Part shown: piece by piece, positions 1 to 5,696 of the stretch
Position numbering within the stretch: position 1 is the first letter of the stretch
Layout: every line of letters starts with the position of its first letter
Assembly (NCBI GenBank): GCA_016866645.1
Contig: VGLX01000059.1
Coordinates: 1-7,527 of the forward strand
Direction of reading: 5' to 3'
Origin: Candidatus Woesearchaeota archaeon
Lineage (GTDB): Archaea; Nanobdellota; Nanobdellia; SCGC-AAA011-G17; VGLX01
DNA length: 7,527 bases
The notes under the pieces: model-generated
What the model saw: only the letters and a program-made list of their open reading frames with translations
Databases searched by the model: none
Told to the model about the DNA's origin: nothing
Program-made: the position numbers and the translations under genes

Positions 1-144
1 AACGATAACAATCTAACCCCTGTAGGTAAAAGTATAATCATTCAAATGCCAACTTCGGCAACATTAAAAATTGAAATAATTAATTCTCCTTGCGGTAATG
101 GTCCTTGGTCGTTTACAAATAAGGTAACCGAGTTTGAAAGGTAA
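1..144 (+). CDS. C-terminal end of an unrecognised protein (5' end outside window)
   Basis: Frame 1 is open from the first base to a TAA at 142-144, giving 47 residues that end in TNKVTEFER. The other two plus frames hit stops within the first 15 bases, and all three minus frames are closed, so this is the only frame that could code through the stretch. The tail is Asn/Thr/Ile-rich with alternating hydrophobic residues (SIIIQMP, LKIEIIN) and a CGNGPW stretch, which would suit a beta-rich, possibly secreted domain. I do not recognise a family. It converges on the minus-strand operon across a 100-base spacer. A run of 47 open codons could be chance in AT-rich DNA, so confidence is moderate. Confidence 0.5.
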   Translation, partial: NDNNLTPVGKSIIIQMPTSATLKIEIINSPCGNGPWSFTNKVTEFER

Positions 145-198
145 GTAATCTATTCCAAAATTTTGATTTGTTCAAGATTGATAAAATATATTAATATA

Positions 199-216
199 AT
201 ATTGGTTAACCAATAT
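199..216. repeat. Perfect 18-bp palindrome in the convergent spacer
   Basis: The sequence ATATTGGTTAACCAATAT is its own reverse complement, with 9-bp arms and no loop; the symmetry breaks just outside. It lies between the ends of two convergent genes, just beyond the T-run of the operon terminator. It could add to termination in either direction or be a dimeric protein site. With no adjacent gene start, an operator role is unlikely. Confidence 0.6.
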
Positions 217-217
217 A

Positions 218-265
218 TAAAAACAAAAAAGAGAGCCAAACGTCTTAAGGCGAATGACTCTCTTT
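218..265 (-). terminator. Hairpin plus T-run terminator of the six-gene operon
   Basis: On the minus strand AAAGAGAG (265-258) pairs with CTCTCTTT (235-228), an 8-bp perfect stem. The loop can form an inner 4-bp hairpin at 241-252. The 3' arm runs into TTTTTTGTTTTT (230-219). The stop codon of the last VWA gene (245-247) lies inside the loop, and the 5' arm overlaps the codons for its residues K340-E341-S342. T-rich tracts end transcription in archaea with or without a hairpin, so the T-run alone might suffice. Confidence 0.7.
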
Positions 266-1282
266 CTTAACTGCCAAGCTGATTAAATACTCCCAGCCTA
301 ACCAGGTAATAAGAAGAGTTATTAAGAGATAATGAGAAAGGTCAACCTGCTTCTTGACCGGCTTGTTAACAGCCTTGACATGCTTAGCCTGTTTCACTAT
401 TCTGTCCAGCACTTCTTTAGCAACGCTGACATCACCTGCGTAGAAATACTCACCGCCGGTTATCGAAGCGATGCTTTTCAAGACTTCGCTGTTCATCCTA
501 GTGGATATAGGCACATTTTTGTCATCTTTGAACAAGCCTTGGTCATCCCACTTGTCTCTTCTAGGGATGAAAACTTCACGATCTCCACCTATACCAATCG
601 TGTAAACCGTGATTCCTTTCTCAGCAAGCTTCTTGGCTTCTTGCAACACGCTATCCAGTTGAGAACGGTCCTCTAACTCACCGTCAGAAACCAGTATCAT
701 AACCTTGTACTGGGAATCCGCGTCGAACATTTTCGAACCGGTATTAAGCGCCTCGCCTATCTGAGAGCCGGTGAAAGCTATGCTCAACGTGTCAGTGTTT
801 AACAAGTTGTACTTGCAGAACTGGTAGTCTTTGGTAAGCGGAGCGACCGTAACATCGCTGAAAGCGAAAAAGAACAATCCTACCTTCTCACCTTTAAGCA
901 AGTCTATAAAGTTTAAGACTTCAAACTTGCCACGGTTAAGACGGCTGGGATATTCTTGTCGTAGAAAAATTTCCTGGTTAGGGATGGTAGTGTCTTCAGC
1001 AAGCATCGACCTTGAAGTATCCATGCCTACGATGATATGTATCCCTTCTCTTTGCGTCTCCATCACCTCATACTCTACTGTAACGCCTACAAGGGAGAAG
1101 GTGGCTAGCAACACCAACGAGGAAATGAGGAATATCCTTCCAAGATTCTTCCATCTTAAGATTTTCCTGTCAGCAAAAACTGCTAACCATTTCTTCATCC
1201 GCTTGTAAGCTGTTAATGAGAGTATTAAGAACAATGGTATGAGTATCAAGAGAAGGAGGTATGTAGGTTTAGATAAAATCAT
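245..1282 (-). CDS. Membrane-anchored VWA-domain protein (BatA/BatB/MxaL-like)
   Basis: This 345-residue protein has the Bat architecture: two N-terminal membrane helices (about 6-24 and 48-68), a VWA domain (about 82-300) and one C-terminal helix (about 316-336). The VWA domain should lie outside the membrane. The metal-ion-dependent adhesion site (MIDAS) is seen as DTSRS (D88, S90, S92) and D200 in LVSDGE. The usual Thr of the GT-x-IG motif is Ser173 in GSQIGEAL, which keeps the hydroxyl. VWA domains of this kind bind a divalent metal and dock partner or client proteins in MoxR systems. The ATG at 1282 is supported by a GGAGG 9 bases upstream. It is the last gene of the operon, 19 bases after the preceding stop, and corresponds in position to mxaL. 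The family is clear; the client is unknown. Confidence 0.92.
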   Translation of the reverse strand: MILSKPTYLLLLILIPLFLILSLTAYKRMKKWLAVFADRKILRWKNLGRIFLISSLVLLATFSLVGVTVEYEVMETQREGIHIIVGMDTSRSMLAEDTTIPNQEIFLRQEYPSRLNRGKFEVLNFIDLLKGEKVGLFFFAFSDVTVAPLTKDYQFCKYNLLNTDTLSIAFTGSQIGEALNTGSKMFDADSQYKVMILVSDGELEDRSQLDSVLQEAKKLAEKGITVYTIGIGGDREVFIPRRDKWDDQGLFKDDKNVPISTRMNSEVLKSIASITGGEYFYAGDVSVAKEVLDRIVKQAKHVKAVNKPVKKQVDLSHYLLITLLITWLGWEYLISLAVKKESHSP

Positions 1283-1291
1283 ATAACACTA

Positions 1292-1303
1292 CCTCCTTTC
1301 TTT
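1292..1303 (-). promoter_or_regulatory. Ribosome binding site of the last VWA gene
   Basis: The minus strand reads AAAGAAAGGAGG with a 9-base spacer to the ATG at 1282. It overlaps the TAA of the gene before (1302-1304), so terminating ribosomes sit on the site. Confidence 0.8.
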
Positions 1304-2045
1304 ATTTGATTCCGCCTTGCACTCCTGGAGAGCCTAGTAAGGGGATGACTTTCTGAAGCTGATCGCCTTCTTTTTCCCCTTGTTCAGGTTTACCTTCACC
1401 CTCACCTTCGCCTTTTTGCCGTTTTATGAGCAGTTCAAGGTTCCATCTCGGGATGTCTGTTGGGGTTCCTGTGAGCTTGTTGTCTTCGATGATGTTGATA
1501 GAGTTTTTGAAACATGAGATAGACTCTTCTACTAATCCTTTAGTCTGTCTTTTTCTCGTCTCTTCATCACCTTGTACGAACAAGATCTTGTACAGTTTCA
1601 GGCAACCCATAAAGTTTTGAAGCCGCCATGCCTCTTCATAAGTTAAACCCTTGGAGGATAACAGCTTTTCAGCTTTCTTTTCAAGACATTCTATTAATGA
1701 CCTGAGGTCTTCGATTTTTTTGTTTAACAACTCGGCATTGTTTCTTTCGAATTGGGATATCTTTGCCAGCTCGACATACTTTCTTTCGACTTCTGACCAT
1801 TCTCTGAAGAGAATCCTGGATTCTATCATGCCCTTGTAGTCCAATCCTGGTAGTGCTGAGCTGTAAAGTTCTTTAGCCTTATTGTCCTCAAGCTGTAACG
1901 CATCTCCTTGGATGATATTGCGTTCGCTTTTTATCGTCTCATCAAGTCTTGTGTCGAATTTCTTGAACGTCTTGAATGAGAAGAATGATGCAACTAGCAA
2001 GAGGGTTATAAGTGCTATCATTATGGGATAAAGAAATCTCTTCAT
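1302..2045 (-). CDS. Single-pass membrane protein with helical domain, in the MxaK/BatC position
   Basis: This 247-residue protein starts with a basic MKR and one hydrophobic helix (about 4-23), so it is probably N-terminally anchored. Residues about 30-185 look almost wholly helical, with a charged, coiled-coil-like stretch around 85-130. A short RWNLELLIKRQ segment (200-210) recalls the NLEL element of TPR-like proteins in Bat/Mxa operons. A low-complexity Gly/Glu/Lys tail follows (212-228), then a short hydrophobic, Gly-rich end. I see no catalytic motif. It lies between two VWA genes, as mxaK does in mxaC-K-L, so a scaffold role linking them is plausible. That role is inferred from position and shape; sequence homology to MxaK or BatC is not established. 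The start at 2045 has a GGAGG 7 bases upstream, the tightest spacing in the operon. Confidence 0.85.
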   Translation of the reverse strand: MKRFLYPIMIALITLLLVASFFSFKTFKKFDTRLDETIKSERNIIQGDALQLEDNKAKELYSSALPGLDYKGMIESRILFREWSEVERKYVELAKISQFERNNAELLNKKIEDLRSLIECLEKKAEKLLSSKGLTYEEAWRLQNFMGCLKLYKILFVQGDEETRKRQTKGLVEESISCFKNSINIIEDNKLTGTPTDIPRWNLELLIKRQKGEGEGEGKPEQGEKEGDQLQKVIPLLGSPGVQGGIK

Positions 2046-2052
2046 ATAACAA

Positions 2053-2064
2053 CCTCCTTTCTTT
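2053..2064 (-). promoter_or_regulatory. Ribosome binding site of the MxaK-position gene
   Basis: The minus strand reads AAAGAAAGGAGG immediately after the upstream TAA (2065-2067), with a 7-base spacer to the ATG at 2045. Confidence 0.8.
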
Positions 2065-3177
2065 TTAGATTTCTATCCGTCTGAAAGGTTTAGAGTAGCT
2101 GAGAAAGGCGTAAACTACCAGTGATACGAATCCTAAAAGCGTGAACGCCCAGCTGGTCCCTTTCTTCTGTCTAAAATCTTCCAGGATTAGTTGTGTTTTT
2201 TCAAGCTCATTGATCTTATCATATACTCTGTCAATGTTACTCATATCTGGTTTGAGTGCTAGTATCTGTCCAGCGGTTCTTAGCTCTTTCTCATTCTTAG
2301 CAGAGGTTATGGCCTTTTCAAGTCTCGGGTCAACTTGGGGATTCATTAGTATGAAATAGCTTTTTATCCCAAGCATTCTCATAAGCCTTATTGCTCTAAT
2401 GGCATTAGGTGTCTTGCCTCTTATGTCGTAAGCGCTACTGATGTAGAATTCTCCATCACTTAGGATTATAGCTATTTTTCCTTTACCAAAGTCTTTACCC
2501 TTGAGTGATTTCGGAAGCCAGATGTCCCCCTCATCATTTCCTATCAAGGCTTCTTTCATACTCATAATCTCGCCAACTGTCGGCCTTTCCTCTTTTGGCA
2601 AGTAGTTTATGAAAAGGTTTATCGTCAGCCAAACAGCTTCTGAGATTTCTGTTCCGCCGCCTACTTGCCCATCGTTAACTTTTAGGAATTCTATCCTTCT
2701 GTGGATGATTTCCATGTCGTTTGTGAATGGGCATATCAGCTTGGAATAGTCTGCGAAAGCGATTAGTGCTAAGTAGTCGCTGGAGGGTTCTTTTGTGTTG
2801 TCGAATCTTAGTCCTGCGAACTTATGAGCGGAGTCTAATGCCAGTATGTGTCTTGATCCAAGACTTGGATTGTAATAGTCTACACTATTATACATGCTGC
2901 CGCTTAAGTCCTCAACTATGACTATGAGTCTTGTCTCTTTTACCTCCCTGCTCTTCTCAACTGTCTGTAAAGGGTTAGCAAGTGCTATCACGAACAATGT
3001 TATGGTTAAGGCTTCTAAAATCTTGAGAAGGTTTCTCTTCATCCAAGAGGCTTGAGGGATTTTTGAAGTTAAGCCTTTAAGGTTCGGGAAGCCTAACTGG
3101 TTCTTTTTCTTCTTCCTTAACAATAACAATGGCAGCAGTAAGAGAAGTAGCAGGAAGGCTTCCGGTCTTTGTAACAT
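2065..3177 (-). CDS. Membrane-anchored VWA-domain protein (BatA/MxaC-like)
   Basis: This 370-residue protein opens with a Leu-rich membrane helix (about 8-20) capped by a run of Arg/Lys, then a second helix (about 50-69). A VWA domain follows (about 82-320), then a C-terminal helix (about 342-360) and a basic tail. The MIDAS is complete: DLSGS (D90, S92, S94), T176 in GGGTEIS and D241 in ILSDGE. It should therefore bind Mg2+ or Ca2+ and act outside the membrane as an adhesion or docking module. Two stretches look inserted relative to a minimal VWA fold: a Tyr/Asn/Ser-rich loop at about 96-110 right after the DxSxS motif, and an acidic stretch at about 195-232 before the D241 strand. Both lie near the metal face and could give client specificity. 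The start has a GGAGG 10 bases upstream, 30 bases after the preceding stop. Confidence 0.93.
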   Translation of the reverse strand: MLQRPEAFLLLLLLLPLLLLRKKKKNQLGFPNLKGLTSKIPQASWMKRNLLKILEALTITLFVIALANPLQTVEKSREVKETRLIVIVEDLSGSMYNSVDYYNPSLGSRHILALDSAHKFAGLRFDNTKEPSSDYLALIAFADYSKLICPFTNDMEIIHRRIEFLKVNDGQVGGGTEISEAVWLTINLFINYLPKEERPTVGEIMSMKEALIGNDEGDIWLPKSLKGKDFGKGKIAIILSDGEFYISSAYDIRGKTPNAIRAIRLMRMLGIKSYFILMNPQVDPRLEKAITSAKNEKELRTAGQILALKPDMSNIDRVYDKINELEKTQLILEDFRQKKGTSWAFTLLGFVSLVVYAFLSYSKPFRRIEI

Positions 3178-3187
3178 AATGGGAAGC

Positions 3188-3200
3188 CCTCCTTTTTCTT
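3188..3200 (-). promoter_or_regulatory. Ribosome binding site of the first VWA gene
   Basis: The minus strand reads AAGAAAAAGGAGG with a 10-base spacer to the ATG at 3177. It departs slightly from the AAAGAAAGGAGG motif seen before other genes in the operon. Confidence 0.75.
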
Positions 3201-3207
3201 AAAGATT

Positions 3208-4779
3208 TTATGCAAGCTTAGAGGTTAGTTGTTCTAACTCTAAGGTTAAGTTTTGTATCTGAGGATCTGATTCTTCCCTTGACATTATTTCTTCGCATTT
3301 TTCCAGCGCTTTCGAAACATCTTGTGCAAGTCCGAAGTCTGTTGCTTCCAGTCTTGCCTTGATGTTCTTCACAGTTCCTGTCCTGAAATCTTCTCCAGTT
3401 TTTACGCTGAGCCAGTTCCTGATTGCTGCGTCAACCTTCTTAGCGTAGTCATAATCTTTGGTGCTGGAGATTGCGTTTTTCAAAGCTTGAACAGCTTCTG
3501 GTAATGGGTTGATTGTTTCGTTGCCTTTCTTGCTTTTCCTGTCGCGGACTATCCACATCGAAAACTTGACCATGGCTATTATGCAGAGTATAACTGAGGC
3601 TAATCCTAAGGCAAGAGCCATGTTCCTGTTCTGTTTTAATCCGGTGATGACTTTTTCCGCGCTGTATTTGTTGAAAGGCGTTTTCGCGATTATGCCGTCC
3701 GGGCTTTCTTCAGGGACTAATGATGCGATCTTTATGACAAGCTCGTTTGAAACCACTTCGCCTTTTACAGTCTTACCGTTTTCTTCTAAAAGGTAACCGA
3801 CTTTTCTCGGCTCGATGGTCTGCTCCCCGACTATGAAGAACTGGACGTAACCTGTTATTACTATCTCTGTCCCTTCGATGATGTCCTTAGGATCATAAGG
3901 GTCAAGCTTATGGGTCATGTATGCCTGAGAGATTTTAAGGTTTGTCAAGACGCTAGGGTCAATCTTTATTCTAGAATCCTTCCTGATAGTCACTTTGTAG
4001 GGTATCCTTGATCCTAGTCTTGCGCCTTTAAGCTCAACCTCTTGTACTATCTCTATCAAAGGGGTTACTGGTGTGAGTATTGGTACTGCGTAGACCACTC
4101 TCGGGTCTTCTGCCAAGAAATTGATCAATTGGAAGAACGTCCTGCCGTTCTCTTTAAGATTCACTTGGTAGGTGAAACAGTTATGGCGTCCCTCCACAAT
4201 TTCTTTCCTTGAAATTTCCAGACTTTCTATCATGTCGTAGACAGTTTTGCTGGAGTTTGGGTTGTCAGGAGTTTCTTTCAACTTCAATTCAAACAGCCCG
4301 CTGAAAATGTATTCTTTTCCATCGATGAGAATGATAGGTGATGCGTACTTCGCAATCTTCAGCTTGTTGAAGGTGTTTATGAAGTCGAAAACGTCCTGGC
4401 TTGATGTCTCGTCAATCTCGAACACTACGCAAGTCCCCCCTATGGTCGAGATTTCCAAGCTGTAAGCGTTGATTATATTCCTATGGGGTTTTACAAGCTC
4501 TGAAATCTCTTTATTACCAATCAGGGTGTCAAAAACTACTGCGAACTTTGTGTTTGAAGTTTGAGGGTAAGTCCTGTTCTTTTCCTTGTCGTAATAGTAC
4601 GCTTCTCCTTGGAATATTCTCCCTCGTTCAACAGTGGACGATAAGTCCGGTTTCTCTTTTACTTGCTCTTCCTGCTTCTCCTTAGGCTCGCCGGTATAAT
4701 CTTCATCGAACCATTGGGCTGAGGCAGGCATTGAAAACATGAATAATGCTATGATTATTATTGTAAAGATTCGTATCAT
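3208..4779 (-). CDS. Secreted, membrane-anchored BatD/MxaA-like protein with duplicated propeptide-like module
   Basis: This 523-residue protein has a signal peptide (hydrophobic 4-17, likely cut after PASA at 21) and a Glu/Lys-rich linker (30-45). Two related modules follow (about 76-151 and 157-236), then a beta-rich region (about 240-355). A membrane helix (about 386-411) leads to a helical cytoplasmic tail (420-523) containing AAIRNWLSVKTGE. An extracytoplasmic beta-rich region plus one helix and a helical tail is the BatD/MxaA plan, and the gene sits where mxaA does, right after the DUF58 gene. The modules end in KYASPII and VYAVPIL, like the VeYAePn end of subtilase propeptides. The only cysteines in the exported part are C117 and C201, one at the same place in each module. 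The ATG overlaps the upstream TGA (ATGA), implying translational coupling. Assignment rests on architecture and position, since BatD/MxaA sequences diverge strongly. Confidence 0.88.
   Translation of the reverse strand: MIRIFTIIIIALFMFSMPASAQWFDEDYTGEPKEKQEEQVKEKPDLSSTVERGRIFQGEAYYYDKEKNRTYPQTSNTKFAVVFDTLIGNKEISELVKPHRNIINAYSLEISTIGGTCVVFEIDETSSQDVFDFINTFNKLKIAKYASPIILIDGKEYIFSGLFELKLKETPDNPNSSKTVYDMIESLEISRKEIVEGRHNCFTYQVNLKENGRTFFQLINFLAEDPRVVYAVPILTPVTPLIEIVQEVELKGARLGSRIPYKVTIRKDSRIKIDPSVLTNLKISQAYMTHKLDPYDPKDIIEGTEIVITGYVQFFIVGEQTIEPRKVGYLLEENGKTVKGEVVSNELVIKIASLVPEESPDGIIAKTPFNKYSAEKVITGLKQNRNMALALGLASVILCIIAMVKFSMWIVRDRKSKKGNETINPLPEAVQALKNAISSTKDYDYAKKVDAAIRNWLSVKTGEDFRTGTVKNIKARLEATDFGLAQDVSKALEKCEEIMSREESDPQIQNLTLELEQLTSKLA
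4072..4311 (-). repeat. Propeptide-like module, copy 2 (residues 157-236 of the BatD/MxaA-like protein)
   Basis: Copy 2 shares an ordered series of landmarks with copy 1: SLEIS (186-190), Cys201 opening a beta strand, an IN pair in a helix (219-220) and YAVPIL (230-235). From Cys201 the IN pair is 19 residues on and the YA pair 29. The DPRVVYAVPIL end closely resembles the end of fervidolysin-type and I9-type subtilase propeptides. Confidence 0.6.
4327..4554 (-). repeat. Propeptide-like module, copy 1 (residues 76-151 of the BatD/MxaA-like protein)
   Basis: Landmarks are KFAVVFD (78-84), SLEIS (107-111), Cys117 opening a beta strand, an IN pair in a helix (134-135) and YASPII (145-150). From Cys117 the IN pair is 18 residues on and the YA pair 28, one fewer than in copy 2. 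This fits an ancient tandem duplication with a single indel in the core. Confidence 0.6.
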
Positions 4780-5648
4780 CTGGTTTTCTCCTTTCTTTTC
4801 TCAAGTAACTTGTTTATCTTTTTGACAAACGAGTCGTTGGTTTTGATTATTTCAGCATCGACTCCTGCGAGTTCTAATGCTGATTTGACCTTTTGTTTTT
4901 CTTTCACCATCTCTTCAGAATATTTCTTGTAATACTTGTTAGAGTCCAGCAAGTAAGTCCCGCCTTTTTCCAAGTCTGTTAACTCTATCAAGCATCCTTC
5001 TTCAGGGATTCCTAACTCGCTTTGAGCGACGACTATTAATGCTATCACGTCATGCTTTGACTTGTCAAGCCCTTTCAAGAAGTTGAGGTAAGTCTGAGGA
5101 GCGTTGAAGTCTGATATGATGAATGACAAGCTTCTGCTTTCTTTTTCTACCAGTCTTTTCAATGCTTCTGTGATGCTAGTATCTTTGCAAGACTTAAGCT
5201 CTGTCTCCTGCAAGGCTTTGATGATATACTGTAGTTGTACGTCTCCGCTTCCGGGATGGACGTACTTTTCTACCTTGTCTGAGAACATTATCATGCCGCA
5301 GCTGTTGTTGCTTCTCAATGCAGAATAAGCTAATGATGCTGCGATTATCGCTTGCATGTCTTGTTTTTCTCCGAACATCACTGACTTGCTCACGTCATAT
5401 AACAGCATTACTGAGGCGTAGCTCTCTGCACGATGTTGTTTGACGTAAATCTTTCCTTGAGGGTCTTGCGCTGTCTTCTTCCAATTAATCCTCTTGTAAG
5501 GGTCTCCAGGCTGGTACTCCCTCAAGTCTACGAAGTCCAGGCCTTGCCCTTTCAAGATGCTTTCCCATTCTCCAGGGAATAAAGAATCCACTTTGTGTCT
5601 TGCTACTAGTTCGAAAAGTTGTTTGAGAGAATGCAAATCCTTCTTCAT
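4776..5648 (-). CDS. DUF58 family protein (MxaS-like)
   Basis: This 290-residue protein carries the DUF58 signature LREYQPGDPYKRINWKKTA (42-60), in which the GD, R and W are the usual conserved positions. A VWA-like fold follows: DVSKS (D85, S87, S89) matches DxSxS, DTSITEAL (156-163) matches the Thr loop, and D180 lies in IISDF. There is no membrane helix, so it should be cytoplasmic; many bacterial DUF58 proteins have N-terminal membrane helices, so this is a short form. In MoxR operons DUF58 proteins are thought to link the ATPase to the membrane VWA partners. It starts 48 bases after the moxR-like stop with a GGAGG 11 bases upstream. Its stop overlaps the next start by four bases. The family is clear; its biochemical role is poorly defined in general. 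Confidence 0.94.
   Translation of the reverse strand: MKKDLHSLKQLFELVARHKVDSLFPGEWESILKGQGLDFVDLREYQPGDPYKRINWKKTAQDPQGKIYVKQHRAESYASVMLLYDVSKSVMFGEKQDMQAIIAASLAYSALRSNNSCGMIMFSDKVEKYVHPGSGDVQLQYIIKALQETELKSCKDTSITEALKRLVEKESRSLSFIISDFNAPQTYLNFLKGLDKSKHDVIALIVVAQSELGIPEEGCLIELTDLEKGGTYLLDSNKYYKKYSEEMVKEKQKVKSALELAGVDAEIIKTNDSFVKKINKLLEKRKEKTR
4788..4798 (-). promoter_or_regulatory. Ribosome binding site of the BatD/MxaA-like gene
   Basis: The minus strand reads AAAGAAAGGAG with an 8-base spacer to the ATG at 4779. It lies inside the last codons of the DUF58 gene, where it encodes part of a Lys/Arg-rich tail. Together with the ATGA overlap it supports reinitiation at 4779. Confidence 0.75.
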
Positions 5649-5659
5649 AAAGAGCTACA

Positions 5660-5671
5660 CCTCCTTTCTTT
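5660..5671 (-). promoter_or_regulatory. Ribosome binding site of the DUF58 gene
   Basis: The minus strand reads AAAGAAAGGAGG with an 11-base spacer to the ATG at 5648. A weak hairpin (5-bp AGTCT/AGACT stem, 5680-5695) lies just before it in the gap after the ATPase gene; I give that no firm function. Confidence 0.75.
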
Positions 5672-5696
5672 TTAGAATTAGTCTTTTTTCAGACTT

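Noticed and set aside
5680..5695. Hairpin in the gap after the ATPase gene as an internal terminator
   Set aside because: The stem is only 5 bp and AT-rich, and no T-run follows on the transcribed strand.
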